DNA of 64,000 bases, from positions 3,410,001 through 3,474,000 of the forward strand of contig JARWIR010000031.1 of NCBI GenBank assembly GCA_029959085.1. Reading direction: 5' to 3'. The position numbers and the translations under genes were made by a program. The DNA is from Nemophila menziesii. Lineage: Eukaryota; Streptophyta; Magnoliopsida; Boraginales; Hydrophyllaceae. Below, piece by piece: positions 21,039 to 32,058 of this stretch (positions within the stretch are counted from its first letter, which is position 1; the number at the start of each line of letters is the position of its first letter). The notes beneath the pieces were generated by a model. That model was given only the letters and a program-made list of their open reading frames with translations. It was not told where the DNA came from and did not search any database.

Positions 21039-22491
21039 GTTCAAGGACACAACACCGATAACCAGCCTCGCACTGGTTAAGATACGTTTTATATCCCTTT
21101 CGCGTTTTAGTTAGTTTAGTTTATTTTTATTGCGTTGAGTCTTTTCGAGTCGTGGGGATACGACTCATTTTTGAGTTTGGGGTGGGGTTCGTTGCCGCAT
21201 CCCAGTTTTTATGTGTTATGTGTTTTATCTGCTTTCAATAAAATAATTTTCGGAGTTGCGTTTGACTATAGAAGATTTTAAATGTCCCTTTAAGCATACT
21301 TTTGATGAATCAATGATAGTAAATAGTGGACTTTAGGGAAGAATATAAAACGCATTTAGAATTGCATGCGAACATAGGTAGTTGATAGGAAAAATTAATG
21401 AACAATGCAAATGAAGTAAGCTTGTACTTAAGGAATATGTTTGGTGTGTAGAACGTGAAATCCTAATCAGTAGAGAACACACCTAGATATGAACTAAAGA
21501 CAAGCTATGTACTTAGGAAAATGATAGGGGCAGTTCTTTGTTAGCCATTTGTAGCCTTTTAGCTTGCTATCCCTTATTATAATTTTATCCGTCTTAGCCA
21601 AGTTTGAGCCTTAAGCCTTTTCTTTTGTAGCCACGATATAAACCCATTATCCTTTAGATTATTAGGCATGACCAAATGACCCGCACTTGAATCACAACCC
21701 TGAGACTTGTCTCGAGCTTGAGTTTGGGGTGAAGGGTCCACATTTGGGAAATTACATCGGGAAGGGATTATATGTGTTTATATTGAGGCACAAAAATAGA
21801 AGATGATATTATTATTTGTAACCCTTTGCCGAAATTTGAAAAAAAAAGAAAAAGAAAACAAAAAAAGAGAAAAGAAATGAAAAAGAAAAATAAAAAGAAA
21901 GAAAGAATAAAATAAATCGGCAAAGTGGAATATTTTTGGAAATCATCTTAGCTTATTTGGGTTGACATTGGGGACGCAACATTAATGCGTCAAATGGGTG
22001 AGTGAGAACATTTTTGAGCGTAAACTGAAGCTCGAGGACACTGTTGATGGTAAGTGAGGAGAGAGCCAAAAGTTCACTTCAAATTTACCAAATATATATC
22101 CATACTGTCCTTAAGCCAATATTAAAACCATAAAGACCTCGTGATTCCTAAGTGCATAGTGAATTTATGATTCTGTTGATAGGGAATATACTAGGTGGAG
22201 CATTCAAAGCGAGGTAGGATTAATGACCACTCTATAGCCATCATACAGATATGAGTACAAGTGTAACCTTCAAGCATTGCAACTTTAATTTTATGATTGA
22301 CATTATTTATGTTCGATTTTGCATGATAATTGTATGTGTATATTAGTTCCTAGAGTTTTGCTATATGAGATTTATCTTAAGAATTGCTTTAGGTGTATTT
22401 GCTAGCTTCTATTTGTTCTTGCGTTTACTTCTACCCCTTGTTTTGTTTTGTTTTGCTTTGTCGAGACGACAAAGGTTTGAGTTGGGGGTCT
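21039..22491 (+). other. Element A long 3' region with hairpins, purine tract and repeated polypurine motifs
   Basis: No protein is coded here. A short hairpin, GAGTCGT/ACGACTC, lies at 21147-21166 and is conserved in D. Polypurine motifs GAGTTTGGGGT are at 21173-21183 and 21720-21730, with the variant GAGTTGGGGGT at 22479-22489. A purine-only tract (about 21836-21912) is enclosed by CTTTGCCGA (21824-21832) and TCGGCAAAG (21917-21925), a perfect 9-bp inverted repeat. An AATAAA lies at about 21237. Confidence 0.65.
22479..22491 (+). promoter_or_regulatory. Polypurine tract of element A
   Basis: GAGTTGGGGGTCT ends directly at the TG of the 3' LTR, the position where plus-strand DNA synthesis is primed. 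In element D the matching site reads GAGTTTGGGGTCT. Confidence 0.75.
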
Positions 22492-24021
22492 TGATGTCTC
22501 CTTAATTGTGTTTATTTAATTAATTTGATAGACTTTTGGACTAAATATGCAATAATATGATTTTCCTCTTTTATTTCTAGCATTTTTAATTTATTAAGCT
22601 TTTGCGCGTAATATTGGTATTTTTAGTGTAAAGTTTACAGGTTTTAGATGTTAGCTAGAAAAGGAATCCGAGGAGAAAGTCAAAGATCATGATATGGAGT
22701 CAAGACTTGAAGATAAATCCCGAAGATATTATTTTTAGAGTTGGAAATCTGTTTTCCAGGCCATAGATTGCTGATTTCTAGGTGCTTAAGAGATGATTTA
22801 GCCGCTGACCTTTGAAGAGAAAACACTCCTTATCGAGTTACGGAACTTTAGCAACTGGAATTAGGTCAATCGGAGTCATAACGAAGCGGGAAAGGCCGTT
22901 TTAGTGAAGGTGTATCAGCAGTTATGGGATTTTGGGCTTAGAATTTGGGCTTGGACATTTAATTAGTGTTTTATTCTTAGGTCCAAGCCCTAATCCGTTT
23001 TTACACTTATAAAAGGAGCCTTTGACTTCTATTTTCACAACAATTCACATTCTACAAGATTAAACACCAGAGAGAAGCAACAGAAGGATCTAAGAAGAAG
23101 CTGCAAGAGCTGGAGAGGGTCTATATCTCCGTTCGCAGTCATTCCTATTCCAGAAATTAGGTTCTTTTATCTTTAATTTTGTAAAACAATATGAATTCCC
23201 TTTTATTTAATTTAGTATTGTTTTCAATTAATATGAGCTAAACACTTTTTAGTGCTTGAGAATGCTATATGGGTAATTCCCAATCTTATTGAATTTCATA
23301 TGTTGAATTTGGGTTTCTGTTAAATTAAATTAGATTGTGTCTTTTACCCTTTTCGTTAAATTGAGAATATTTACTGTTTTTAGCGTCATGAACTAGGAAC
23401 AGGTGTTAGTATCTAGGCTATTCCAATTAGTGGCAATTGGATCATCCTGACGGAGGGTTTAGGTACATAACCATTTATTCAATCTAGGATAGAAGCTATT
23501 GATTCTGACGAGCTTAGCTAATTCTAGGGCCAATGAGGTAATAAAACTTAACCATCCAAAAGTGGATCATATTTACCCTGACGGGACTAGTGACACTCTA
23601 GGATCGCCTTATAGTCCACCCTGACGGGGGTATCAGGAATTTAGAATCCCGACCATCGTAATTGACCAATTTAACCCTTAAACAGCATAGGTTATGAAAT
23701 AGGATTAGGATGACCCCTTGCGTTCTCAAGTGCTATCTTCTCATACTTGCGTTTTACATCATTTTACTTGCGTCTTAGCCTTTACTTGCAATTTCCATTT
23801 AGTCTTTTATTACTTAGCATTAATACAAAAACCAATCAAACATATTATCTTTATTTGCTTTCATAAGTGCAATCATTAATTAGTGGATAAGCATTGTAGT
23901 CAACCATCCCGTCCTTGGAACGAATCTGTTTTATCAACTATATTACTTGGGACAACCGTACACTTGCGGTTGTGGTTCGATTATTTATTGCATTATTTTT
24001 AGAACACACAAAGGACCACCA
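22492..24021 (+). repeat. Element A 3' LTR
   Basis: It is 1530 bp from TGATGTCTCC to GGACCACCA. It matches the 5' LTR throughout except for scattered substitutions and the loss of 36 bases corresponding to 11434-11469, which removes the inner arm of the outer hairpin. The TSD GGTCG follows at 24022-24026. Confidence 0.9.
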
Positions 24022-24448
24022 GGTCGCCACCCTAGTTCACCCTGACGGTGGTAGGGAGGAATTTAGAATCCTGACTACTTATCTAAAAGCTATTATCACC
24101 CTTATTAAAAGATAGAATATTTAGAAGGATTAGTGCATACAAGCAAAACCTAAGCTATATCTTCTCATCTATATTCTTTTATATTTACTTTATTGTCTTT
24201 AGTTTAATTAGTTTAATCATTAATCTCTCCATCAATCATCTTTATTTTCCTGTCTTTTAATTATTAATTGCTACTCTGATTTATTTACCCATCTGTTAAC
24301 ACATTTAAGTCCCTGAGGAATGAATCTTCTTATCATTAAAACTTGCATACGTCCTGTAATACTTGCAGTTTCATGTTAAGTCTAGGGTATTTGTGCATCG
24401 TTTATCCATCTTTTATTCTATTATTTTATCACACCATAGGCCACACCA
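24022..24448 (+). repeat. Element A right TSD, then second part of the element B 5' LTR
   Basis: After the TSD (24022-24026) the LTR of B resumes with CACCCTGACGG, the U5-side motifs and an end in CCACACCA. The PBS follows directly, which shows that this is a 5' LTR interrupted by element A. Confidence 0.8.
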
Positions 24449-24454
24449 AGTTTT

Positions 24455-24471
24455 TGGCGCCGCTGCCGGGG
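24455..24471 (+). other. Primer binding site, tRNA-Asp type (element B)
   Basis: TGGCGCCGCTGCCGGGG lies six bases after the CCACACCA end of the LTR and is identical to the site of element A. Confidence 0.85.
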
Positions 24472-24586
24472 ACTTGTGTCTCCTTAGCGTGTGGGTTATT
24501 TAATTTTAGTAGTAGTAGTTTTTAGTTATATTTATTTTTATTTTCCAGATTTACGCTTGTTGGTTTGTTTTAGTCCTTTTTAGGTT

Positions 24587-25851
24587 CTAGTGTTGCATCC
24601 TTGACCTCCTCTTGCGGAGCCCGAAAGGAGTTTCAGAGCTTATAACAAACGTGTCAGAGAAGACAGAGTCCGAAGAAGAGCTATGGAAGAACATCAAGAA
24701 GCAGTATATCCACCACTTGGTCCTTTAGGACATATACCACCACCACCACCAGGAGATAACAGAAACATCAACAGACTTGAGCAAGATATCCCAAGCTTGG
24801 GAGCACCTTTTAATGTTCAATAATTTGGTTATCGTCCTCCAGAGACCCAAAATATCAAGTTCAGGCTCGATTCGGGTATGCTCAGTCAATTCTAGAATTC
24901 CAGACTCTATAGTGGTGCAACAATACAAGATCCGGTAAGAGTGATTCAGAAGTTCATGTAGATTTGTGATGCCTATTTTTCTCCAGGCATTACACGCGAG
25001 CAACTGTATTGTGACATGTTTTCGTTCTTTCTGACCGGCAAAGGTGGTGATGTGCTAGATAGACAACCACCAGGTGCAATTACTAATTGGACAGAACTTC
25101 AAGCCACATTCTTTAACCGTTTTTATCCAAAGAGTATGAGACTCAAAGATCATAGCGAGCTTGCTAAGTTTTGTCAAGAGAATGGAGAAGAAGTAGGAGA
25201 CACATGGCCAAGGTTTCAACAGAATTTAGCTAGATGTCCACTCCATGGTTACATCCCGTATTTACAGTTAGCCATATTCTATCAAGGTATCAATGCCGAG
25301 AGTAGATTCTGGGTAGATAATCTTGGAAAGGGAGGTTTTGTGTCCATGAATCCTACAGAAGCCGCCGAAGGTATGGAACGTATAATAGAAACATAAAGGA
25401 GTTGGCCACTTTCGCGAGCTCCTGTTACAAACACAAGAGGTATGCTTCGATTAGATGTAGAAACTGCAAAATCAGCTCAATTTGTCGCATTACAGAATCA
25501 AATCAAAGAGATTAAGCTTGAGATGCAGAAGATTTGGCCACAACAAATGTAGTGCAGTGCAAGAAGCACAAGATTGTCCGAAGTGTGAGGTACCAAATCA
25601 TACATGGGAAGAGTGCGAAGGAAATCCAGCATCTGTTACTTTATATTCAACCGAGGAAATCATCAATTTGGTAACATGAAACATTCAGGTATGCAGTATT
25701 CAAATCCACAAGTGGGCGCTAATCCAGGTTATTATCAGCCTCGTCCCAAGAATAACTCTTTCCAACCAAGAGGTCAAGCTCCTTATCAGGGAAATCAGAA
25801 TTATAATAGACCCGCTCCTCCACAACAACCTGCTAATGATTAATATATCGA
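24587..25851 (+). pseudogene. gag: Element B gag, decayed
   Basis: The first part is basic (RAYNKRVREDRVRRRAMEEH), then Pro-rich. The gag core includes FRLDSGMLSQF and, at 25016-25396, TNWTELQATFFNRFYPKSMR and PRFQQNLARCPLHGYIPYLQ, parallel to the gag of A. A zinc knuckle CPKCEVPNHTWEEC (C-X2-C-X4-H-X4-C) follows at about 25591-25632, then an Asn/Gln/Pro-rich tail. At least five stops and two frame changes break it. Identity to A is low outside the core, so B represents a distinct subfamily. Confidence 0.75.
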
Positions 25852-27022
25852 TGGTTTAGCTCAGAAGACTTTACCACAATATCCTCAAGAAGGAGTTGTG
25901 GGAGATAAACAATTGAAAGATTTTATGGATCTGATGACAACTAATATGCATTCACAGAACGAGTAGTTTAGAGAACAAGAAGCTTCAATTCAGATTTTAG
26001 GTACACAAGTAGAACAAATGAATAAAGTTCTTACTAATATTATGGAAGCAAAAGAACTGAAAACTATCGAAGGAGGTGATGCCAATGTTGGGTTTGAATC
26101 TTTCAAGACCATTTGCCTTGAAATTGAATAAAATAAGGACGTACCACATGCTGCAGAAATTGCTGTGGAAGTTCCAGAAACTGAAGAAGAACCAACCAAG
26201 TCTAAACCGAAGACTCTGACTGTTCAGAAGATGAAGATTAAGATGAAAATCCGAATTTATACAGGTCTTGAGAGATATGCAAGAAGAGATTATATTGCTT
26301 ATGGAATTACGATATACAGGTCTAGAGCTAAAGAGAAAGCGGAAGAAGCCTCAAAGGAGCTGAAAGATGAAGTTGCACCTGCTATGCAAGAAAAGAAAGA
26401 AGAAGAGAAGGTGGATTCGCCACCAGATGTTCAAACAGTGTCACAAACTATTCCTGATATAAATCCGAAGGTAGACATTGAACTCAAGACATTTGTAGAG
26501 GCGTATACGCCTGAAAATATCAACGCCCAAATGCTTGAGATTTCGACGAAAGGGCTTACACCGCAACAAGTATTCACTCAATTTATTTCAGAGAAAGAAG
26601 CGAGTGTAGAAGCCAGGAAAGAGACTATGGCTCGTACTGAGAGAGTATCGAGAAAAGTAGAAAGAGAGTTGCCATTGAAGCTCAAAGATACACGAAGCTT
26701 TAATATTCCTATTGAGATAAATCTAACGCTCAAGATGAAAGCTATGTATGATGTGGGTTCAGGTGTGAATCTTATGCCAAAGTCCGTGTTCAATAGACTT
26801 GGACTTCAGAAAGCAGCAAAAGGTCCAGTGAAGTTGTAGGTTGCAGAAGACTCAGTTACCAAGACATGGGGAACAATGGAGGACGTTCACGTCCGAACAG
26901 GTAATATCACCATCCCTACTGACTTTTTTATACTTGATTTCAATGCAGATAAGCAGGTTCCAATCATACTTGGAAGGACCTTCATGGCCACAAGTCAGAG
27001 CATAATAAACTTCCAGGAAGGG
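25852..27022 (+). pseudogene. Element B gag-protease linker and protease, decayed
   Basis: A Lys/Glu-rich linker (26165-26660) leads to the aspartic protease region: DTRSFNIPIEINLTLKM, then MYDVGSGVNLMPKSVF, where the usual D-L-G-A active-site motif reads D-V-G-S. After a stop at 26837, FILDFNADKQVPIILGRTF continues the fold, and the frame reaches FQEG, where solo LTR C interrupts. It continues at 28599. The protease matures gag-pol. Confidence 0.7.
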
Positions 27023-28593
27023 TGATGTCTCCCCAAATGTTCTAATTTTATGCCCTTGGGAGACATCATTTTTGGTGTTTATTCGTTTATTTTGATAGAC
27101 TTTTGGACCAAATATGCAATAATCCGAATTTCCTCTTTTATTTCTAGCATTTTTTATTTATTAAGCTTTTGCGCGTAATATTGTGTATTTTAGTGAAAAG
27201 TTTGTAGGTTTTGAATGTTAGCTAGAAGAGGAATCCGAGAAGAAAGTCAAAGATCGTGATATGGAGTCAAACCTTGAAGATAAATCCCGAAAAGAATTAT
27301 ATTTTTGAAGCTGCAAATCTGGAAACAGGCCAAAGATTTCTGATTTCGAAGCACTTACGAGTTGATTTAGCTGCTGACCTTTGAAGAGATTATGTTCCTT
27401 ATCGAGTTACGGAAATTTAGCAAGTGATTTCAGGTCAATCAGAGTTATAACGAATCAGCTAGAGCAGTTTTAGTGGAGGTGGTGCAGCAGTTACGGGATT
27501 TTGGGCTAAGATAATGGACATGGGCCTTTATTATTTCATTTAAACTTTACCTAAAGGCCTAGTCCGAATTTTGGAGTATAAATAAGGGTTTTGACTTCTA
27601 TTTTTCACACAATTCACTTTTTACAAAAGAAAACATCAGAGAGAAGTCAAGGCAAGGAAGCAGGAAAGCTAGAGAACTGGAGACTGACTATATCTCCAAC
27701 TAACAACTAACTCAATTCCGCAATTAGGTTTATCTTTAAGTTCTTTCTTTAAAACAATATGAATTCTTTTTTTAATTTAGTTTTTGTTATTCCTTTAATT
27801 ATGAGCTAAATCCATTTAGTACTTGAGATTGCTTAATGGGTGAATCCTAAAACTATTGAATTTCGTATGTTTGAATTTGGGTTTTTATTAATTAAATCGA
27901 ATTGGGTCTTTTACATTATTCTATAATTGGTGATTATTTACTGTTTTTGGAGTAGCTACCTAAGAACAGGTGTTAGTATCTAAGCTATTCCACATATGTG
28001 GCGTGTGGATCATCTTGACAGGGGGTTTAGGTATGGACTTAATTACTCAATATAAGATATAAATTATTTGATTCTGACGAACATAATTAATCTTAGGGCC
28101 AATGAGGTAAATTAGCTTAATCATTCGAAAGTGGATCATATTTACCCTGACGGGACTAGTGACACTCTAGAATAGCTTTGTAGTCCACCCTGACGGGGGT
28201 ACAAAGACTCTTGAATCCTGACCAATGTCAATTGACCAATTTGACCCTTAAACAACATATGATATGAAATAGAGTTAGGAGGATCCCTTGCGCCTCTCAA
28301 GTACTGCCTGCTCATATTTGCGTCTCACCTTTATTTATTTGCGTCTTGTCATTTATTTACATTTTCATATTAGTCTTAATTATCTTAGGAACTATAAAAC
28401 CAAACAAACAACTATTAAATCATTTATCTGCTTTCAGAAGTACAATTACTCATTAATTGATAAGCATTGTAGTTAACCATACCGTCCCTGAAAACGAACC
28501 TGTTATCACTATTATTACTTGGGACAACCGTACACTTGCGGTTGTGGTTCACTTACTTATTTCATTATTTTTAGAACACACAAAGGACCAGCA
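27023..28593 (+). mobile_element. Solo LTR C, inserted in the element B protease region
   Basis: It begins TGATGTCTCC and ends AGGACCAGCA, 1571 bp, with a perfect TSD AAGGG (27018-27022 and 28594-28598). The element B protein reads straight through once it is removed (FQEG then TVTFHAKN). The outer hairpin is TGATGTCTCCC / GGGAGACATCA (27023-27068). The TATA box is at 27577-27584. CCCTGACGGG words occur near 28144 and 28187. It is clearly diverged from the LTRs of A. A solo LTR forms by recombination between the two LTRs of a complete element. Confidence 0.9.
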
Positions 28594-28598
28594 AAGGG

Positions 28599-28970
28599 AC
28601 AGTTACCTTTCATGCTAAAAACATATCCGAGACATTCCATGTCTGGGGTAATAAACCAAGGAAGTTAGAACCCACCATTCCTATCATCCACAGCCTTTCA
28701 CATCACAAAGCCCCTAAAGAAATCCACAAAAAACCTATGGATACTGAGCCAAAGATTGAGTTTGGGGTCGGCCATGAAGTTGTATAGAAAGCCCACAAAC
28801 CAGAGAATAGGTCACAAAGTCACAAAGACTCGTGAATGGGACCATTTGTAATCAATGAAGTTGCTTCAGCTAAGGTGATAGAGATCATGCCCAAGAGAGG
28901 CCTTAAATGGAGATTAGTAGACGGTCATATCCTTGCTCGTTGCTTGGGAGGCTATATTCGTAAATCTTGA
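28599..28970 (+). pseudogene. Element B: end of protease region joined to integrase C-terminal tail
   Basis: The frame opens TVTFHAKNISETFHVWGNK, the end of the protease region, and passes through HHKAPKEIHKKPMDTEP to FGVGHEVV and MGPFVINEVASAKVIEIMPK, ending in LVDGHILARCLGGY. The last part aligns with the integrase tail of A (FVVGQRVL...SGPYIVTKV...[12 protein letters not shown]). So roughly 700-800 codons of reverse transcriptase, RNase H and integrase are missing at one junction near 28740-28770. A polypurine motif GAGTTTGGGGT is at 28758-28768, practically at that junction. Two stops interrupt the rest. Confidence 0.65.
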
Positions 28971-29881
28971 TAGAGGTAACGAGTCTAACTTTCAAAGACG
29001 TTAAATAAAAGTGTTGTATGGGAGACAACCCACAATTTTTTTTTATGTTTTTATGTTTTCAATTCATGTTTAGCTTAGTTGTTTTTAGTTGATATTACGT
29101 ATTTGGGAAATGTATTAGTGTTTTTTATGTCAGGTATTAGAGAAAATCGAGTTAGGGAGGAAAACAAAAATTTTGAGCACATTCTGATCAGCTCACCGTT
29201 ATATGCCGGTGAGATGACTGGTATGCCGGTGGGTCAAAAACCATGGCACGGTTCGTGAATATAGGTTCCATTCCAAGACGAAGATTTTTGAAAAAGTTGC
29301 TCACCGGTATGCCGGCCCGAAGAAAAACCGTGGAACGGTTTGTGAAATTGGGTTTATTGCCGAGAGTTAACATAAAAAATCGTGGGCGCGATGGTCGACA
29401 CGGTCTGGGACCGGTATGCCCCCCACATGACCGGTATGCCGGCCGGCTCTGCTGGAAAGAGAAAAAATTCGTTTTTTAGGTTATAAAGAAGAAGAGGTTA
29501 GTTCTATCCCGAATTTTTCAATTTTTAAGCCTCCCTTTCTTCTCCCAACTCCATTAAAGTTACAACAAACCTTCACCAAACATCAAAACACTACCCAATC
29601 ACCATAAAAACACATCCAATCCATTCTCCACATCATTGCAAAGAAGACTAAACCATCCAAATCATACCAAAACACATTGAATCCAAGAATCAAAAGCCTA
29701 AATTATCAAAATTCATCCTACAATTTCTTAGATCCATACAAATCCATCAAGAATCCATCTTACCCATATAGATAATCATCAACAAAATACTTTTCCTAAC
29801 CCAAATAAAGCTTGTTCAACCTATAATCAAGAGTTTCAAATTTCAAGAATGTTTAAAGCTTTGAGTTGGAGGTTAATTGAG
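28971..29881 (+). repeat. Element B pol-ORF3 spacer with palindrome array (29190-29450)
   Basis: CCGGTATGCCGG-type palindromes recur at about 29206, 29222, 29304-29315, 29411 and 29431-29447, embedded in repeated AAACCGTGGAACGGTTTGTGAA-like words. The rest, to 29840, is a C/A-rich leader like that of element A. A polypurine-like GAGTTGGAGGT (29863-29873) stands 8 bases before the ORF3 ATG at 29882, the same spacing as in A. Confidence 0.6.
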
Positions 29882-30488
29882 ATGACGAAAAGAACAGAAA
29901 CACTATCTACTATGAGGGAGATGAAGAAAAGTAAGGTATTTGGTTCTATTGAGAAGAAATCAAGTGAGAAAAGTTCAAGTTCCAACACTAAGGGTAAACC
30001 AGGTGAAGAAAAGAGGGGACAACTAGCTGTGGTGAATGTAATGGGCAAAAATGTTCCAGCTTTTGTTAAGAAAACACCACAACCTCTACAGATCGAAGTT
30101 CCTATACCTGAAGAAAAAGAGAAAGCTTCAAGGGCCCTGATAGCTTCTGCAACAAAACAATTACAAGAACTTCCTTTTGCTTATGAAGAAGAAGTTGGTA
30201 AAGGATAGTACAAGAGATTCTTGGAGATTGGTGAAACGTTGGGTTGGTCTACGTTTATGGTAAGCCGTTCTAATTTATGACATGAGTTAGTTTCTGAATT
30301 CTATTTAGGCCTCTTTAGCCGAGATAATAAAGATTGTGTTCAAGTTAGAGGCAAGTTAGTTCCTTTTACAGTTGAAGAGATTCGAAACCACTTCCAGTTT
30401 AAGAGATTTGTTGGACCATGTACATATGGAGAAGCGGTGGAAAATATAAAAAATTTTGATTGGAATTTACTTTTTGAGCATGTCTTAG
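29882..30488 (+). pseudogene. Element B third ORF, 5' part, interrupted by element D
   Basis: It starts MTKRTETLST, matching MTNRTAS of A, with a Ser/Lys-rich N-terminal part. The frame stops at 30206. It then reads YKRFLEIGETLGWSTFMVSR, LVSEFYLGLF and VQVRGKLVPFTVEEIRNHFQ, the conserved block of the plant transposon protein-like domain, until element D begins at 30489. The remainder is not found elsewhere in the window. Confidence 0.65.
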
Positions 30489-32058
30489 TGGTGGTCCTTA
30501 GTGTGTTCTAAAATAATGCAATAAGTAAAGAGAACCACAACCGCAAGTGCACGGTTGTCCCAAGTAATAATAGTGATAACAAATTCGTTCTCAGGGACGG
30601 ATTGGTTGACCCTAATGCTTATCAAGTAGTGTTTAATTGCACGTAAGAGCAGATAAATGATTTTAAGTTTGTTTGTTGGTTTTCTAAGAAGTAAGACAAT
30701 AATTAAAAAGAATAAATTAATGCAAATATAAAGCTAGACGCAATTAAAAATAGTTGGACGCAAGATATGAGAAAGTAGTACTCGAGTAACGCTAGGATTT
30801 CACCTAAATCAAATCATTCCATGTATTGTTTAAGGGACAAATTCGGTAATTACTATTGGTCGGGATTCAATAATCTCCTTACCCCCGTCAGGGTGGACTA
30901 AGGAGCTCTTCTTAGGTGCTACAAACCCCGTCAGGGTGAATATAGTCCACCTTAGAATGGTTCAAGTCTAATTACCCAATTGGCCGTAAGATTAATCAAG
31001 CCTGTCAAGGTCAAATAATTTATATCCTACTTTCATTAATTAGTTCCGTAACTAGACCCCCCGTCAAGGTGATCCAATTGCCACTAATTGGAATAGCCTA
31101 AGTACTAATCCCTAAAATTGATTCATGACTTCAATAACAGTCAATAGGTGTAAATTATAGAAAAATAACAAATACCCAACTTGAATTAAATTAAAATAAT
31201 CCCAAATTCAATAACATAGAATGAAATAACTCATGGTTTAATCCATTACGCATTTTCAAGTACTGAATGAAATTAGCTCATAATTGGAAAAACTAAGAAA
31301 ATAAATAAAGAGGAATTCATAATTTGTTTTAAAGAAAGGAAATTAAGAAACCTAATTAGGATGTTGATTCGGTTGAAAGATGGAGATATAGACAGTCTCT
31401 AGCTCGAAGCTTCTTCTCTTCCTTGCCTCTGCTTCTTTTATTCTTGTCTGACTTTGTAAAAAAAATGAATTGTGTGAAAAATAGAAGTCAAAACCTCTTT
31501 TTATAAGGTGAAAAACGGACTTGGACCTAGCTCATGAGTTAAATGAAATATTAAAGACCCAAGTTCATTATCTAAGCCCAAAATCCCGTAACTGCTGCAC
31601 CACTTCCACTAAAACAGCTCTAGCCGATTCGTTACGACTCCGATTGACCTCAAATCACTTGCTAAATTTCCGTAACTCGATAAGGAACATAATATTTTCA
31701 AAGGGCAGCGGCTAAATCAACTCGTAAGCGACTCGAAATCAGCATTCTTTGGCAGGTTTCCAGATTTGCAGCTTCAAAATATAATTCTTTTCGGGATTTA
31801 TCTTCAAGGTTTGACTCCATATAACGATCTTTGACTTTTTTCTCGGATTCCTCTCCTAGCTAATATTCAAAACCTACAAACTTTTCACTAAAATACACAA
31901 TATTACGCACAAAAGCTTAATAAATCAAAAATATTAAAATCGAAGGAGAGAAATTTGAATATTGCATATTTTTACTAAAAGTCTATTAAAATAGTCAGAT
32001 AATCACCTAATTTGATGTCTCCTAAGCATATAAATATAGAACAAAAGAGGAGACATCA
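30489..32058 (-). repeat. Element D 3' LTR
   Basis: On the minus strand it runs from TGATGTCTCCT (32058) to GGACCACCA (30489), 1570 bp. The outer hairpin is at 32013-32058. CCCCGTCAGGGT words, the complements of the CCCTGACGGG motif, lie at about 30894 and 30926. It is very similar to the surviving part of the 5' LTR. Confidence 0.9.

Larger units (their letters stand above)
11418..24021 (+). mobile_element. Element A: nearly complete Athila-like Ty3/gypsy retrotransposon, 12.6 kb
   Basis: Two LTRs (1566 and 1530 bp) flank, in order, a tRNA-Asp PBS, gag, protease, reverse transcriptase, RNase H, integrase, a palindrome array, a third ORF, a long structured 3' region and a polypurine tract. 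The 5-bp TSD is GGTCG. The tRNA-Asp primer, the gag-pol order and an extra ORF after integrase point to the Athila lineage. By eye I count about 25-30 substitutions between the LTRs over 1530 bp plus one 36-bp deletion, so the insertion is fairly young. It is nonetheless inactive: gag, the integrase junction and the third ORF all carry frameshifts or stops. Confidence 0.9.
10320..30488 (+). mobile_element. Element B: Athila-like LTR retrotransposon, non-autonomous, host of nested insertions A, C and D
   Basis: Element B is read after removing element A (11418-24021), solo LTR C (27023-28593) and element D (from 30489). It keeps a 5' LTR, a tRNA-Asp PBS, a decayed gag with zinc knuckle, a protease domain, the C-terminal tail of integrase, a palindrome array and the start of the third ORF, all in plus orientation. 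Reverse transcriptase, RNase H and most of integrase are absent. The 3' end is missing, because element D is followed by unrelated DNA rather than by the rest of B. B is clearly diverged from A and D in every part. The 5 bases before it are CCAGA, but no matching right flank exists. Confidence 0.75.

Noticed and set aside
24725..25003. Minus-strand frame of 92 codons
   Set aside because: It is antisense to the gag core of element B and has no features of its own.
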